The notes beneath the pieces are model-generated. The model was not told the DNA's origin and searched no databases. It saw only the letters and a list, made by a program, of their open reading frames with translations. From assembly GCF_900167055.1 (NCBI RefSeq), contig NZ_FUXP01000014.1, forward strand, positions 1-64,000: DNA of 64,000 nucleotides, given 5' to 3'. Source of the stretch: Lysobacter spongiicola DSM 21749. Lineage in GTDB: Bacteria; Pseudomonadota; Gammaproteobacteria; Xanthomonadales; Xanthomonadaceae. Position 1 is the stretch's first letter; each line of letters starts with the position of its first letter. Of the stretch, positions 50,642-61,470 are shown piece after piece. Both the position numbers and the translations under genes were made by a program.

Positions 50642-51640
50642 TCAGCCCATCATGCCGTGCGAGGCGATTCCCGCGGGCGGCCAGTTTTCGAGCTTCATGC
50701 CGAGGGAAAGGCCGCGCTGGGCAAGCACTTCCTTGATCTCGGTGAGCGATTTCTTGCCGAGGTTCGGCGTCTTGAGCAGCTCGACTTCGGTCTTCTGGAT
50801 CAGATCGCCGACGTAGTAGATGCTCTCGGCCTTGAGGCAGTTGGCCGAACGCACGGTGAGCTCAAGATCGTCGATCGGACGCAGCAGGATCGGGTCGACA
50901 CCGCTGCTGGCCGGCTTCGCCGCACCGCGGTCACGGTGGGTGAAGTCGCCGAACACCGAGAGCTGGTCGCTGAGGATGTCGGCGGCGGTGCGCACGGCCT
51001 CCTCGGCATCAATCGTCCCGTTGGTCTCGATGTCGATGACCAGCTTGTCCAGGTCCGTACGCTGCTCGACGCGTGCCGCTTCGACCGAGTACGCCACGCG
51101 GCGGACCGGGCTGAAACTGGCGTCCAGCATGAGGCGACCGATGGTGCGGGTCTCCTCGTCCGGACGGCGACGGGCGGCGGCGGGCTGGTAGCCATAGCCA
51201 CGCTCGATCTTCAGCCGCATGTCGAGCGCCACGTCCTTGGTCAGGTGGGCGATCACATGCTCGGTGTTGAGGATCTCGACGTTGTGGTCGGTCTTGATGT
51301 CAGCCGCGGTCACGATGCCAGGACCCTGCTTGTTCAGCGACAGGGTCGCCGACTCGCCGGTGTGCATGCGGATGGCGACATCCTTGAGGTTGAGCAGGAC
51401 TTCGAGCACGTCTTCCTGCAGGCCCTCGACCGTGGTGTACTCGTGCAGCACGCCGTCGATCTCGACCTCGGTAATGGCGAAACCCGGGATCGAGGACAGC
51501 AGCACACGGCGCAGCGCGTTACCTAGGGTGTGTCCGTAGCCGCGCTCCAGCGGCTCGATCACGACCTTGGCGCGGTTGCCGTTGAGGCGTTCGATCTGGG
51601 GACCGCGGGGGCGCAGTACCTGATTGGCGGTAACCGTCAT
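50642..51640 (-). CDS. rpoA: RNA polymerase subunit alpha
   Basis: A 332-residue alpha subunit. The N-terminal dimerisation domain contains [30 protein letters not shown] (about 24-53) and the region that contacts beta and beta' ([20 protein letters not shown]). After a linker of about 20 residues the C-terminal domain has [20 protein letters not shown] (about 250) and [27 protein letters not shown], the helix-hairpin-helix that contacts UP elements and activators. The ATG at 51640 ([13 protein letters not shown]) is the family start. Its length is close to the usual 329. Confidence 0.98.
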   Translation of the reverse strand: MTVTANQVLRPRGPQIERLNGNRAKVVIEPLERGYGHTLGNALRRVLLSSIPGFAITEVEIDGVLHEYTTVEGLQEDVLEVLLNLKDVAIRMHTGESATLSLNKQGPGIVTAADIKTDHNVEILNTEHVIAHLTKDVALDMRLKIERGYGYQPAAARRRPDEETRTIGRLMLDASFSPVRRVAYSVEAARVEQRTDLDKLVIDIETNGTIDAEEAVRTAADILSDQLSVFGDFTHRDRGAAKPASSGVDPILLRPIDDLELTVRSANCLKAESIYYVGDLIQKTEVELLKTPNLGKKSLTEIKEVLAQRGLSLGMKLENWPPAGIASHGMMG

Positions 51641-51699
51641 GTTGTGGCGTCTCCTGTGAGCTTCCGGCCGGGGGGCCGGAAGGCTCAAGAACAGATGGA

Positions 51700-52329
51700 T
51701 TACTTCGAGTAGAGCTCGATGATCAACGCTTCGTTGATATCGGCCGGCAGGTCGGTGCGGTCCGGCACCGCCTTGAAAACACCGGCGAACTTCTTCGAAT
51801 CGACCTCGACCCAGGACGGCGACAGGTCCATCTGCTGCGCGACGGTCAGCGACTCCTGGACACGGAGCTGCTTCTGCGCACGTTCGGACAGGGCGACGGC
51901 ATCGCCGGCCTTGACCTGGTAGGACGGCAGGTTGACCGGCTTGCCGTTGACGGTCACGCCACGATGGGACACCAGCTGGCGCGCGGCCGGGCGGGTGACT
52001 GCGAAGCCCATGCGATAGACGACGTTGTCGAGACGCGTTTCCAGCAGCTGCAGGAGGATTTCGCCGGTGTTGCCACGCTTGGCGGCGGCCTTCTTGTAGT
52101 AGTTGCGGAACTGGCGCTCCAGCAGGCCGTAGATGCGCTTTACCTTCTGTTTTTCACGCAGCTGGTTGGCGTAGTCGGACAGCTTGCCACGACGGGCGAC
52201 GGGACCGTGCTGGCCGGGCTTCTGCTCCAGCTTGCACTTCGAATCAAGCGCCCGGGCCGGGGACTTCAGGCCGAGGTCGACGCCTTCACGCCGCGAGAGC
52301 TTGCACTTGGGACCAATATAACGAGCCAT
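51700..52329 (-). CDS. rpsD: 30S ribosomal protein S4
   Basis: A 209-residue protein starting [16 protein letters not shown] with the zinc-free N-terminus. The S4 RNA-binding domain is at about 98-160 ([31 protein letters not shown]). The C-terminal IIELYSK matches uS4. S4 initiates 30S assembly and in E. coli is also the repressor of the alpha operon. It lies between rpsK and rpoA, 59 bases from the latter. Confidence 0.97.
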   Translation of the reverse strand: MARYIGPKCKLSRREGVDLGLKSPARALDSKCKLEQKPGQHGPVARRGKLSDYANQLREKQKVKRIYGLLERQFRNYYKKAAAKRGNTGEILLQLLETRLDNVVYRMGFAVTRPAARQLVSHRGVTVNGKPVNLPSYQVKAGDAVALSERAQKQLRVQESLTVAQQMDLSPSWVEVDSKKFAGVFKAVPDRTDLPADINEALIIELYSK

Positions 52330-52343
52330 TATTCTTCAGCTCC

Positions 52344-52736
52344 TCAGACGCGACGTTTTTTCGGCGGCCGGCATCCGTTGTGCGGGATGGGCGTCACGTC
52401 GATGATGTTGATGATCTTGTACCCGACGTTGTTCAACGAACGAACGGCGGATTCCCGACCCGGACCCGGGCCCTTGATGCGCACTTCCAACGACTTGACG
52501 CCGTAGTCGAGCGCAGCACGGCCTGCTTTCTCCGCCGCGACCTGCGCAGCGAACGGGGTGGACTTGCGCGAACCGCGGAAACCCGCGCCGCCCGAAGTCG
52601 CCCAGGACAGGGCGTTGCCCTGCCGGTCGGTGATCGTGATGATGGTGTTGTTGAACGAAGCGTGGACGTGGGCGATGCCGTCGGTGACGACGCGCTTGAT
52701 CTTCTTCTTCGTCTTGGCTGCTGCTGGCTTGGCCAT
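52344..52736 (-). CDS. rpsK: 30S ribosomal protein S11
   Basis: A 130-residue protein of the 30S platform. Core motifs are [26 protein letters not shown] (about 20-45), [23 protein letters not shown] and the C-terminal [17 protein letters not shown]. The N-terminus is Lys/Ala-rich as in the family. It lies 10 bases after rpsM and 14 bases before rpsD. Confidence 0.97.
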   Translation of the reverse strand: MAKPAAAKTKKKIKRVVTDGIAHVHASFNNTIITITDRQGNALSWATSGGAGFRGSRKSTPFAAQVAAEKAGRAALDYGVKSLEVRIKGPGPGRESAVRSLNNVGYKIINIIDVTPIPHNGCRPPKKRRV

Positions 52737-52746
52737 GATCTACCCC

Positions 52747-53103
52747 TTACTTCCTGATGGCCCTGCGCGGACCCTTGCGGGTGCGTGCATTGGTCTTGGT
52801 GCGCTGGCCGCGCAGCGGCAGGCCGCGGCGGTGGCGCAGGCCGCGATAGCTACCCAGGTCCATCAGGCGCTTGATCGACATGCCCACTTCGCGGCGCAGG
52901 TCGCCCTCCACGATGAACTTGCCGACTTCACCACGCAGGCGCTCGACTTCGGGCTCGGACAGGTCACGGATCTTCGTCGCCGAATCGACACCGGCGGTTT
53001 CGCAGATCTGCTTGGAACGGGTACGGCCGATGCCGTAGATACTCTGCAGCCCGACCCAGACGTGCTTCTGGGCAGGCAGGTTGACGCCCGCAATACGCGC
53101 CAT
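52747..53103 (-). CDS. rpsM: 30S ribosomal protein S13
   Basis: A 118-residue protein starting [26 protein letters not shown]. It has the helix-turn region [20 protein letters not shown] and the basic end [24 protein letters not shown]. It sits in the 30S head contacting the P-site tRNA. The start at 53103 is the family start. It is the first gene of the alpha operon, with a TATAAT box about 80 bases upstream at 53180-53185. Confidence 0.97.
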   Translation of the reverse strand: MARIAGVNLPAQKHVWVGLQSIYGIGRTRSKQICETAGVDSATKIRDLSEPEVERLRGEVGKFIVEGDLRREVGMSIKRLMDLGSYRGLRHRRGLPLRGQRTKTNARTRKGPRRAIRK

Positions 53104-53491
53104 AACGCGATCTCCAACTGGTTTGGCAGCCGGGCCCTGACAGTCCGGCAAGAGAACACTCGAATAGAGTGAATCGGAAATTATAACAAGGTCTCGGGTT
53201 CATAGGAAGCACCGCCGCGCCAAGGGCGCAGCGGTACCACGGCATGGGGAGTGTGCCCATGCTCCGGCGACGGGAATCGGACTGCCGGGACGGAACGGTG
53301 TCAGCCGCCTGCCCCGGCACCGCGCGCTACTCTGGCGCGCGGACCGGTCCGGACCCACCCGCGCGCGAGACGCCGCGCGAGTCGCCCTTCTGGGAACCCG
53401 GCGCTGTGTCCGGGGTTCCGCGATACTGCATCCGGCCATGTATCGGCCAGCGGTGACCGGACAAACGCCGGTCGATAGAAACGTCAGTCGA
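53104..53491. other. Non-coding 388-base gap between rpsM and secY
   Basis: No gene is visible on either strand. In E. coli rpmJ (L36) sits here; its short KVRASVK... CKVIRR pattern is not found. The gap holds the TATAAT box at 53180 and otherwise GC-rich sequence with several CGCGCG runs. I see no obvious intrinsic terminator of secY. Confidence 0.65.
53180..53185 (-). promoter_or_regulatory. -10 box (TATAAT) of the alpha operon
   Basis: On the minus strand the sequence TTGTTATAATTTCC contains a consensus -10, about 80 bases before the rpsM ATG. The -35 hexamer 17 bases upstream is TTCCTA, a partial match. It would let rpsM-rpsK-rpsD-rpoA-rplQ be transcribed apart from the spc operon. Confidence 0.65.
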
Positions 53492-54853
53492 TCAGGACCG
53501 GCCGGGAAGGCCGCCCCTGGATCCCTTCAGGTTCGCCTTCTTCAACAGGCTCTCGTACTGGTGCGACATCAGGTGGGCCTGGATCTGGGATATGAAGTCC
53601 ATCACCACCACCACCACGATCAGCAGCGAGGTGCCGCCGAAGTAGAACGAAATATTCATCTGGCTGCGCATGATCTCCGGCAGCAGGCAGACAAGCACGA
53701 GGTAGGCTGCGCCCGCGGCGGTCAACCGGGTCAACACGCCATCCACGTAGTCGGCGGTGGCCTTGCCCGGGCGGATACCCGGAATCAATGCACCCGACTT
53801 CTTGAGGTTGTCGGCGGTCTCCTGCGAATTGAACACCAGAGCCGTGTAGAAGAACGCAAAGCCCGCGATCAGTCCGCCGTAGAGCACCATGTGCAGCGGT
53901 TCGCCCGGATTGAGCCACTGGCTCACCCTGAGCATGAAAGACGATGCGTCGCCCTGGCTGAACCACGCAGCGGCCGTCGCCGGGAACATCACGATGCTGG
54001 AGGCGAAGATGGCGGGAATCACACCCGACATGTTGAGCTTCAGCGGCAGGAACGAAGACTGGTTCATGTATGCGTTGCGGCCGCCTTGCCGCCGCGCATA
54101 GTTCACCGTGATGCGGCGCTGGCCCCGCTCGACGAACACCACGAAGTAGGTCACGGCGAGCACCAGAATGACCACGGCAAGCGCGACCAGCGTATTCATC
54201 TCCCCGTTGCGCACCTGCTCGAACATGCCGAGCGCCGCCGAGGGAAGCCCGGCCACGATGCCCGCGAAGATGATCAGGGAAACACCGTTGCCGATGCCGC
54301 GCTCGGTCACCTGCTCGCCGAGCCACATCAGAAACATGGTGCCGGCGGTCAAAGAGATCACGGCGGTCAGGATGAAGCCGATGCCGGGGCTGTATACCAC
54401 CGGGATACCCTGGCTGGCGCCGCCGGCCTGCAGAGCGGTGGCGATTCCCCAGGCTTGGAACACCGCCAGCGGAATGGCGCCGAGGCGCGACCACTGGTTG
54501 ATCTTGCGCCGGCCGGACTCGCCTTCCTTCTGGATCGCCTTCATGCTCGGCACGATCTGCACGAGCAACTGCATGATGATCGAGGAGGAGATGTAGGGCA
54601 TCACATTGAGCGCAAACAGGCTGAAACGCTCGAGGGCACCACCAGAGAACATGTTGAACATGTCCACGATGGTGCCTTCCTGCGTTTCCATCAGCCGCAG
54701 CATCGCCTCGGGATTGACGCCCGGCACCGGGATGTAGCAACCGATGCGGTAGACGACCAGAGCGCCGAGTACGAACAGCAAGCGTTGGCGGAGCTCGGTG
54801 AACTTCCCGAGCCCGCCGCCCATGCCGGCCATTGCGTTGCCGCTTCGCGCCAT
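53492..54853 (-). CDS. secY: Protein translocase subunit SecY
   Basis: A 453-residue inner-membrane channel with ten hydrophobic segments. Visible blocks are [28 protein letters not shown] (TM1), the plug and TM2 region [29 protein letters not shown], the [27 protein letters not shown] loop (about 175-200), [18 protein letters not shown] and [18 protein letters not shown]. It forms the SecYEG pore. The start [16 protein letters not shown] at 54853 is preferred over an in-frame one 22 codons upstream. It follows rplO by 7 bases. Confidence 0.97.
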   Translation of the reverse strand: MARSGNAMAGMGGGLGKFTELRQRLLFVLGALVVYRIGCYIPVPGVNPEAMLRLMETQEGTIVDMFNMFSGGALERFSLFALNVMPYISSSIIMQLLVQIVPSMKAIQKEGESGRRKINQWSRLGAIPLAVFQAWGIATALQAGGASQGIPVVYSPGIGFILTAVISLTAGTMFLMWLGEQVTERGIGNGVSLIIFAGIVAGLPSAALGMFEQVRNGEMNTLVALAVVILVLAVTYFVVFVERGQRRITVNYARRQGGRNAYMNQSSFLPLKLNMSGVIPAIFASSIVMFPATAAAWFSQGDASSFMLRVSQWLNPGEPLHMVLYGGLIAGFAFFYTALVFNSQETADNLKKSGALIPGIRPGKATADYVDGVLTRLTAAGAAYLVLVCLLPEIMRSQMNISFYFGGTSLLIVVVVVMDFISQIQAHLMSHQYESLLKKANLKGSRGGLPGRS

Positions 54854-54860
54854 GCGTGTG

Positions 54861-55298
54861 TTACTCCCCGACCTGGCCGCCGGCAGCCTCGACAGCGGCC
54901 TTGGCACCGGCCGTGGCAAGCACGCCCTTCAGTACAAACTTCTTGGTGAGCTCGCCCTTCGCGACCAGCTTGGCGCGCTTGGCGGTGCTCGGCACGAGCC
55001 TGGCCGCACGCAGCGCGGCGAAATCGACCTCACCGGCTTCGAGCTTGTCCAACTGGTACAGCATGACCTCGGCGGTATCGCCGGCGGTCTTGCTGCGGAA
55101 GCCGACCTTCGGCAGGCGGATGTGCATCGGCATCTGGCCGCCTTCGAACCCGGCGCGGATCTTGCCTTTGCCAGAACGCGCGAAAGAGCCCTTGTGGCCA
55201 CGGCCGGCGGTCTTGCCGAGGCCGGAGCCGATGCCGCGACCGACGCGCTTGCGGTCTTCGCGGGCGCCCTCTGCGGGCTTCAGTGTGTTGAGACGCAT
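54861..55298 (-). CDS. rplO: 50S ribosomal protein L15
   Basis: A 145-residue protein starting [37 protein letters not shown], the family's Gly/Arg-rich N-terminus. The motif [17 protein letters not shown] (about 53-70) follows, then an Ala/Val-rich globular end. It binds 23S rRNA in 50S assembly. It is part of the spc operon, 4 bases after rpmD and 7 bases before secY. Confidence 0.97.
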   Translation of the reverse strand: MRLNTLKPAEGAREDRKRVGRGIGSGLGKTAGRGHKGSFARSGKGKIRAGFEGGQMPMHIRLPKVGFRSKTAGDTAEVMLYQLDKLEAGEVDFAALRAARLVPSTAKRAKLVAKGELTKKFVLKGVLATAGAKAAVEAAGGQVGE

Positions 55299-55302
55299 GG
55301 TG

Positions 55303-55503
55303 TTACTCCTCGACCCGGACCAGGTAATGGACCTTGTTGATCAGGCCACGTACCTGGGGGCTATCCTTCAGTTCGCGCACGCTGTTGACCTTGTTCAGGC
55401 CGAGCGCGTGCACCGAGAGGCGATGACGGCCCTGCGTACCACGCAGGCCCTTGACCAGCCGCACCTTCACGGTGCCGCTCTTGTTGTCAGTCGTCTTAGC
55501 CAT
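55303..55503 (-). CDS. rpmD: 50S ribosomal protein L30
   Basis: A 66-residue protein with the uL30 core [29 protein letters not shown] and ending [16 protein letters not shown]. The first 9 residues (MAKTTDNKS) are a short extension common in this group. Its start overlaps the rpsE end by 8 bases, suggesting coupled translation. Confidence 0.96.
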   Translation of the reverse strand: MAKTTDNKSGTVKVRLVKGLRGTQGRHRLSVHALGLNKVNSVRELKDSPQVRGLINKVHYLVRVEE

Positions 55504-56029
55504 TGATCAGATCCTCGACCTTCTTGCCGCGCTTGGCCGCGATCTTGGCCGGCGAGTGCATTTCGGAAAGTCCGCGCAGGGTGGCGCGAACCAGGTTGAT
55601 CGGATTACGCGAACCGACCGCCTTGGCCAGCACGTCCTTCACACCCACCGCCTCGAGCACTGCGCGCATCGCGCCGCCGGCGATCACACCGGTACCCTCG
55701 GAAGCCGGCTGCATGTACACGCGTGCCGCGCCGTGGCCCGACTTCACCGAATGCCACAGCGTGTTGTTGTTGAGATCGACGGTCTGCATGCTCTTGCGGG
55801 CATATTCCATCGACTTCTGGATCGCAACCGGCACTTCGCGCGCCTTGCCGTAACCGAAGCCGACCTTGCCGGCGCCGTCGCCCACCACCGTCAAAGCGGT
55901 AAAGGTGAACTGGCGGCCACCCTTGACGGTCTTGCTGACGCGGTTGACCGCGATCAGCTTCTCGATCATTCCGTCGTCCATCTCTTCACGGTTGCGGTCA
56001 CGCCCCCGCGATTCACGTTCGTTAGCCAT
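55496..56029 (-). CDS. rpsE: 30S ribosomal protein S5
   Basis: A 177-residue protein with a charged N-terminal extension ([19 protein letters not shown]). The double-stranded RNA-binding domain is at about 20-85 ([39 protein letters not shown]). The C-terminal domain has [22 protein letters not shown] and [10 protein letters not shown]. It is important for decoding accuracy. It overlaps rpmD by 8 bases. The 157-base gap before it from rplR is longer than elsewhere in the cluster. Confidence 0.97.
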   Translation of the reverse strand: MANERESRGRDRNREEMDDGMIEKLIAVNRVSKTVKGGRQFTFTALTVVGDGAGKVGFGYGKAREVPVAIQKSMEYARKSMQTVDLNNNTLWHSVKSGHGAARVYMQPASEGTGVIAGGAMRAVLEAVGVKDVLAKAVGSRNPINLVRATLRGLSEMHSPAKIAAKRGKKVEDLING

Positions 56030-56186
56030 GTCTGTTCCTGGATGTGGAAAGGTTTCTTGCGGCTTGGCCGCTTATGGTTGTTGAGTGGATCGGGTGGATC
56101 GCGATGCGGGCAATCCCGCACCGCGCCCGGCGCACTCCGCGCCGGCGGATGGAACGGATGGACGGGGCTGGCCCCGCCATCGGCAA

Positions 56187-56540
56187 TCAGAACTGCAAAC
56201 CGCCTTCGCGGGCCGCGTCGGCAAGCGCCTTGATGCGGCCATGGTAGCGGTAGCCGGAACGGTCGAAGGCGACCTTCTCGATGCCCGCGGCCTTGGCCTT
56301 TTCTGCGATCGCCTTGCCCACCTTGACGGCGGCCTCGGCGTTCTTTCCGTTCTTCAGCCCTTCCTTCACGTCCGCCTGGGTGGTGGAAGCGGCCGCAAGG
56401 ACCTTTGAGCCGTCGGCGGTGAAGACCTGCGCATACAGGTGCTGGCCCGTACGGAGCACGGACAGGCGCGGCACGCCGAGCACCCGGATGTGCGAACGGG
56501 TCGATTTGGCGCGGCGCAGGCGAGCGATGTTCTTGTTCAT
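56187..56540 (-). CDS. rplR: 50S ribosomal protein L18
   Basis: A 117-residue protein starting [20 protein letters not shown], then [28 protein letters not shown] and ending [26 protein letters not shown], all standard for uL18. It binds 5S rRNA. It lies 29 bases after rplF. Confidence 0.97.
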   Translation of the reverse strand: MNKNIARLRRAKSTRSHIRVLGVPRLSVLRTGQHLYAQVFTADGSKVLAAASTTQADVKEGLKNGKNAEAAVKVGKAIAEKAKAAGIEKVAFDRSGYRYHGRIKALADAAREGGLQF

Positions 56541-56569
56541 TGTCTGGTCCTCGAAAGCTGAAAGCCGGG

Positions 56570-57097
56570 TTAGGCCTTCTTGGCTTCCTTGCGAATGATG
56601 GTCTCGCCGGCGTACTTCACACCCTTGCCCTTGTACGGCTCCGGTGGGCGGAACGCGCGGATCTTGGCGGCGACTTCGCCGACGCGCTGCTTGTCGGCAC
56701 CGGCCACGACCACTTCGGTCTGGGTCGGGGTGCTGATGGTGATCCCCTCGGGCGCCTTGAACAGCACCGGATGGGAAAAGCCCAGCGACAGGTTCAGGTC
56801 CTTGCCCTGCATGGCGGCACGGTAACCGACGCCGACCAGCTCGAGCTTGCGCTCGAAGCCTTCGGACACGCCGTGCACCATGTTGGCGACGATCGCACGC
56901 AGGGTACCCGTCAGCGCAACGCGCTCGGGATCGTTGGTCGAGAGCAGCGCCTGGCCGTCCTCGATGTTGATTTCGATGTCGGCCGGCTTGGCGATCGACA
57001 GGGTGCCCTTCGGCCCCTTGACGGTCACGTTCTCGGGCTGGACGTTCAGTTCGACACCCTTTGCAAGGGTGATCGGCCTCTTGGCAACTCGGGACAT
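56570..57097 (-). CDS. rplF: 50S ribosomal protein L6
   Basis: A 175-residue protein of two repeated alpha/beta folds. It starts [20 protein letters not shown], has [11 protein letters not shown] (about 27) and [25 protein letters not shown] (about 87-110), and ends [24 protein letters not shown], as in uL6. It sits near the factor-binding stalk. The ATG at 57097 is chosen over an in-frame one that would extend into rpsH. Confidence 0.97.
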   Translation of the reverse strand: MSRVAKRPITLAKGVELNVQPENVTVKGPKGTLSIAKPADIEINIEDGQALLSTNDPERVALTGTLRAIVANMVHGVSEGFERKLELVGVGYRAAMQGKDLNLSLGFSHPVLFKAPEGITISTPTQTEVVVAGADKQRVGEVAAKIRAFRPPEPYKGKGVKYAGETIIRKEAKKA

Positions 57098-57110
57098 GAT
57101 CGTTACTCCC

Positions 57111-57509
57111 TTAGGCCACGAAGCACAGGACTTCACCGCCGACGCCCTGCTGGCGCGCCTGCGCATCGGTCATGATGCCCTTGGAGGTGGAAATGATGGA
57201 GACACCCAGGCCCCCGAGGACCTTGGGCAGCTCGTCCTTGCCGCGGTACTGGCGCAAGCCGGAGCGCGAATAGCGCTTGAGCTGCTCGATGACGGGCTTG
57301 CCTTCGTAGTACTTCAGCTCGATCTCGAGCTCGTTCTTGCCGGGCCCGGCTTCGGTGACGCGCGAACCGAGGATGTAGCCCTCGTCCTGCAGCACCTTGG
57401 CGATGGCGACCTTCACCTTGGAAGACGGCATCTTTACCGACGGCTTGCCGACCGCGGCCGCATTGCGGATGCGGACGAACATGTCGGCGATGGGATCAGT
57501 CATGCTCAT
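57111..57509 (-). CDS. rpsH: 30S ribosomal protein S8
   Basis: A 132-residue protein starting [40 protein letters not shown], with the C-terminal [37 protein letters not shown] and GGEVLCFVA, the uS8 signature. It binds central 16S rRNA. In E. coli it is the repressor of the spc operon. It is separated from rpsN by 132 bases, longer than most gaps here. Confidence 0.97.
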   Translation of the reverse strand: MSMTDPIADMFVRIRNAAAVGKPSVKMPSSKVKVAIAKVLQDEGYILGSRVTEAGPGKNELEIELKYYEGKPVIEQLKRYSRSGLRQYRGKDELPKVLGGLGVSIISTSKGIMTDAQARQQGVGGEVLCFVA

Positions 57510-57641
57510 GTGTAGTTACCTGATGAGTGCACCGATATCCGCTGGATTGCGAATTTCAGTTGTGACGCCGCCTCCGGAGGAAGGCGGCGCTTGAAGCTAG
57601 CCGGCTAATATAGCAGATCCGAAGACCCGCCATGCAAGCCG

Positions 57642-57947
57642 TTACCAGCTGGCCTTGCGCAGGCCCGGCACGTCGCCGCGCATGGTGGCTTCACGCAGCT
57701 TGTTGCGGCCCAGGCCGAACTTCTGATAGACGCCACGCGAACGGCCGGTGATCGCACAGCGGTTGCGCTGGCGGGAAGGCGAGGAATCACGCGGCAGCTT
57801 CTGCAGCTTGATGACCGCTTCTTCCTTCTCTTCGTAGGACGACTTCGGGCTGGAGATGATCTTCTTCAGCTCCTCGCGCTTGGCCGCATACTTCGCGGCC
57901 AGCTTGGCCCGCTTCAGATCGCGGTTGACCATCGAGGTCTTAGCCAT
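57642..57947 (-). CDS. rpsN: 30S ribosomal protein S14 (zinc-free type)
   Basis: A 101-residue protein with a basic helical N-terminus ([23 protein letters not shown]). The C-terminal motif [41 protein letters not shown] follows. It lacks the paired CxxC zinc ligands of the short form, so it is the zinc-independent version. It lies 15 bases after rplE. Confidence 0.97.
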   Translation of the reverse strand: MAKTSMVNRDLKRAKLAAKYAAKREELKKIISSPKSSYEEKEEAVIKLQKLPRDSSPSRQRNRCAITGRSRGVYQKFGLGRNKLREATMRGDVPGLRKASW

Positions 57948-57962
57948 GGTTGGATCCTTGGA

Positions 57963-58505
57963 TTAGTTGCGGAACGGGAAGCGGAAGGCTTCCAGCAGGG
58001 CGCGTGCTTCGGCGTCGGTCTTCGCGGTCGTGGTGATCGCGATGTCCATGCCGCGGACGGCATCGACCTGGTCGAAGTCGATCTCCGGGAAGATGATCTG
58101 CTCCTTCACGCCCATGTTGAAGTTGCCACGACCGTCGAAGGACTTGCCGGACACGCCGCGGAAGTCGCGCACGCGCGGCAGCGACACGTTGACCAGACGA
58201 TCGAGGAACTCGAACATCCGGGCGCGGCGCAGCGTGACCTTGCAGCCGATCGGCCAGCCGTCGCGGATCTTGAACGAGGCCACGGAGACGCGGCTCTTGG
58301 TCACGATCGGCTTCTGGCCGGAGATGCGCGCCATGTCGGCCACGGCATTCTCGAGGATCTTCTTGTTGGTCGCAGCCTCGCCCACACCCATGTTCAGGGT
58401 GATCTTGGTGATGCGCGGCACTTCCATCGGGTTCTTGTAACCGAACTTCTCGGTCAGCGACGGAATGACTTCTTCCTGGTAGAACTTTTCAAGCCGGGTG
58501 GTCAT
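57963..58505 (-). CDS. rplE: 50S ribosomal protein L5
   Basis: A 180-residue protein with the uL5 blocks [24 protein letters not shown] (about 20-43), [31 protein letters not shown] and [27 protein letters not shown]. It binds 5S rRNA and contacts the P-site tRNA. It follows rplX by 11 bases. Confidence 0.97.
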   Translation of the reverse strand: MTTRLEKFYQEEVIPSLTEKFGYKNPMEVPRITKITLNMGVGEAATNKKILENAVADMARISGQKPIVTKSRVSVASFKIRDGWPIGCKVTLRRARMFEFLDRLVNVSLPRVRDFRGVSGKSFDGRGNFNMGVKEQIIFPEIDFDQVDAVRGMDIAITTTAKTDAEARALLEAFRFPFRN

Positions 58506-58516
58506 TTCAACATTCC

Positions 58517-58831
58517 TCAGGCGTCAACCGCCTCACCGCTGGAGCGGAACACACGCAGTTTGCGTCCATCCTCCAGCACCTTGATGCCAACGCGCTCGCC
58601 CTTGCCCGAAGCCGGGTTGAAGAGCATGACGTTGGAGATATGGATCGGCGCCTCGCGCTCGATCACGCCGCCCGGCTGGCCAGCCTGCGGGTTCGGCTTG
58701 GTGTGGCGCTTGATGATGTTGACGTTGGACACGACGACCTTGTCGCCTGCCACGCGCACCACATCACCCTTCTTGCCCTTGTCCTTGCCGGCGGTGACGA
58801 CCACCTGGTCGCCCTTCTTGATACGGTTCAT
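58517..58831 (-). CDS. rplX: 50S ribosomal protein L24
   Basis: A 104-residue protein with a KOW motif near its start ([23 protein letters not shown], about 5-27), then [33 protein letters not shown]. It is an early assembly initiator of the 50S subunit. It lies 14 bases after rplN. Confidence 0.97.
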   Translation of the reverse strand: MNRIKKGDQVVVTAGKDKGKKGDVVRVAGDKVVVSNVNIIKRHTKPNPQAGQPGGVIEREAPIHISNVMLFNPASGKGERVGIKVLEDGRKLRVFRSSGEAVDA

Positions 58832-58845
58832 GTCAATTCCTCCGC

Positions 58846-59214
58846 TCAGAGCACTTCAGGAGCGAGCGAGACGATCTTCATGAACTTCTCGGAACGCAGT
58901 TCACGGGTCACCGGCCCGAAGATACGGGTACCGATCGGCTCATGCTTGTTGTTCAGCAGCACGGCGGCATTGCCGTCGAAACGGATCAGCGAACCGTCGG
59001 GACGACGGACACCCTTGCGGGTCCGCACCACAACGGCGTCGTAGACGTCGCCCTTCTTGACCTTGCCGCGCGGGATGGCGTCCTTGACGGTCACCTTGAT
59101 GATGTCGCCAATGTGCGCATAACGGCGCTTGGAGCCGCCGAGCACCTTGATGCACATCACTTCCTTCGCCCCGGAGTTGTCGGCCACGCCGAGGTAGCTT
59201 TGCATCTGGATCAT
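58846..59214 (-). CDS. rplN: 50S ribosomal protein L14
   Basis: A 122-residue protein starting [33 protein letters not shown] with the basic middle [21 protein letters not shown] and ending [16 protein letters not shown], as in uL14. It sits at the subunit interface. It is the first gene of the spc operon, 15 bases after rpsQ. Confidence 0.97.
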   Translation of the reverse strand: MIQMQSYLGVADNSGAKEVMCIKVLGGSKRRYAHIGDIIKVTVKDAIPRGKVKKGDVYDAVVVRTRKGVRRPDGSLIRFDGNAAVLLNNKHEPIGTRIFGPVTRELRSEKFMKIVSLAPEVL

Positions 59215-59229
59215 GGTTCAGCCTCCTCG

Positions 59230-59499
59230 TTATTCGGCCGCGCGGCTGACGATCTCAACCACGCTCCAGTTCTTGGTCTTGGACATCGGTGCAATCTCCT
59301 TCACCCGCACCACGTCGCCTTCGTTGCAGGCGTTGTCGGCGTCGTGGGCGTGGAGCTTGCTCGAACGGCGGATGTACTTGCCATACAGCGCGTGCTTGAC
59401 CTGGCGTTCAACCAGCACGGTGACGGTCTTGTCCATCTTGTTGCTGACCACGCGTCCTTCGACCGTGCGCAGCGCCTTCTCTGTATTGTTGTCGGTCAT
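59230..59499 (-). CDS. rpsQ: 30S ribosomal protein S17
   Basis: An 89-residue OB-fold protein. It has [26 protein letters not shown] (about 11-36), [26 protein letters not shown] and ends [12 protein letters not shown], all typical of uS17. It binds 16S rRNA early. It is the last gene of the S10 operon, 9 bases after rpmC. Confidence 0.97.
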   Translation of the reverse strand: MTDNNTEKALRTVEGRVVSNKMDKTVTVLVERQVKHALYGKYIRRSSKLHAHDADNACNEGDVVRVKEIAPMSKTKNWSVVEIVSRAAE

Positions 59500-59508
59500 G
59501 GCGGGTCC

Positions 59509-59694
59509 TTACTTCTTCTCGCCCAGCAAGGTGTTGACGCGAGCGATCTCGCGGCGCACCCGGCGGGCCTCGTGGGTCTTGGCGAGCTGGCCGGTGGCCT
59601 TCTGCATGCGGAGCGCGAAGCTCTCCTTGTGCAGCTCGGTCAGGTGGGCCTGAAGCTCGTCAGCCGACTTGTCACGCATTTGCTTGAGTTCCAT
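59509..59694 (-). CDS. rpmC: 50S ribosomal protein L29
   Basis: A 61-residue helical protein ([31 protein letters not shown]) ending [16 protein letters not shown], as in uL29. It lines the nascent-chain exit tunnel and helps recruit trigger factor. Its start shares one base with the rplP stop (TGATG), so translation is likely coupled. Confidence 0.97.
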   Translation of the reverse strand: MELKQMRDKSADELQAHLTELHKESFALRMQKATGQLAKTHEARRVRREIARVNTLLGEKK

Positions 59695-60107
59695 CAGCGC
59701 ACCGTCCGGGTAACGAATTGGGTGGTGACCGAGAGCTTCGCCGCGGCGAGACGGAACGCTTCACGCGCCACGTCCTCACCCACGCCTTCGATCTCGTAGA
59801 TCATGCGGCCGGGCTGGATCTGGGCGACCCAGTACTCCACGTTGCCCTTACCGGAGCCCATTCGGACTTCGATCGGCTTCTTGGTGATCGGCTTGTCCGG
59901 GAACACGCGGATCCACATCTTTCCGCCGCGCTTGACGTAGCGGCTGATCGAGCGGCGGGCCGCCTCGATCTGGCGCGCGGTGATCTGGCCGTGCGCGGTC
60001 GCCTTCAGGCCGTACTCGCCGAAGCTGACGGCATTGCCGTTCCAGGCCAGGCCGTCATTGCGGCCCTTGTGTACCTTGCGGTACTTGGTTCGCTTGGGTT
60101 GCAACAT
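59694..60107 (-). CDS. rplP: 50S ribosomal protein L16
   Basis: A 137-residue protein starting [24 protein letters not shown]. It has [47 protein letters not shown] and [23 protein letters not shown], the uL16 signature. It sits at the A-site/peptidyl-transferase region. It follows rpsC by 6 bases. Confidence 0.97.
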   Translation of the reverse strand: MLQPKRTKYRKVHKGRNDGLAWNGNAVSFGEYGLKATAHGQITARQIEAARRSISRYVKRGGKMWIRVFPDKPITKKPIEVRMGSGKGNVEYWVAQIQPGRMIYEIEGVGEDVAREAFRLAAAKLSVTTQFVTRTVR

Positions 60108-60113
60108 GGTCAG

Positions 60114-60848
<735 letters not shown>

Positions 60849-60851
60849 GAG

Positions 60852-61187
60852 TTACTTCCCCTCGCCGACGACGACGGTGATATGGCTGGTGCGCTTGAGG
60901 ATGCGGGTACCGCGTCCCTTCGCACGGGCCATGAAACGCTTCAGCGTCGGGCCCTCGTCGACCATGATGGTCTTGACCTTGAGCTCGTCGATGTCGGCGC
61001 CCTGGTTGTTCTCCGCGTTGGCGATGGCGGACTCGACGACCTTGCGGATCATCGCGGCAGCCTTCTTGTCGGAGAACTTCAGCAGGTTGACGGCCCGCTC
61101 GGCAGTCAGCCCACGGACCTGGTCGGCGACCAGGCGGGCCTTCTGCGGGGAGATGCGCGCTGTGCGCAGGATTGCTTTCGCTTCCAT
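60852..61187 (-). CDS. rplV: 50S ribosomal protein L22
   Basis: A 111-residue protein starting [26 protein letters not shown]. It has [20 protein letters not shown] (about 65) and the loop [23 protein letters not shown] that lines the exit tunnel. The ATG at 61187 is preferred because AAGGAG ends 6 bases upstream; another in-frame ATG at 61193 abuts the ribosome-binding site and is unlikely. Confidence 0.96.
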   Translation of the reverse strand: MEAKAILRTARISPQKARLVADQVRGLTAERAVNLLKFSDKKAAAMIRKVVESAIANAENNQGADIDELKVKTIMVDEGPTLKRFMARAKGRGTRILKRTSHITVVVGEGK

Positions 61188-61197
61188 GGTCATCTCC

Positions 61198-61464
61198 TTA
61201 TCGGCTCTTCTTGTCGGCCACGTGACCCTTGAAGGTACGGGTCAGGGCGAACTCGCCGAGCTTGTGGCCAACCATGTTCTCGTTGACCAGCACGGGGATG
61301 TGGTTGCGACCGTTATGCACGGCGATGGTGTAACCCACCATCTCCGGCAGAACCATCGAGCGACGCGACCAGGTCTTGATCGGCTTCTTGTTGTTGGCCG
61401 CAGCCTCCACCTTCTTGATGAGATGGTGGTCGACGAACGGGCCCTTCTTGAGTGAACGTGCCAT
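61198..61464 (-). CDS. rpsS: 30S ribosomal protein S19
   Basis: An 88-residue protein starting [22 protein letters not shown]. It has [52 protein letters not shown], the uS19 signature. It sits in the 30S head with S13. It lies 6 bases after rplB. Confidence 0.97.
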   Translation of the reverse strand: MARSLKKGPFVDHHLIKKVEAAANNKKPIKTWSRRSMVLPEMVGYTIAVHNGRNHIPVLVNENMVGHKLGEFALTRTFKGHVADKKSR

Positions 61465-61470
61465 GGCCGA

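Noticed and set aside
53104-53491. rpmJ (L36) expected between secY and rpsM
   Set aside because: Its conserved short basic Cys pattern is not seen on the minus strand of this gap.
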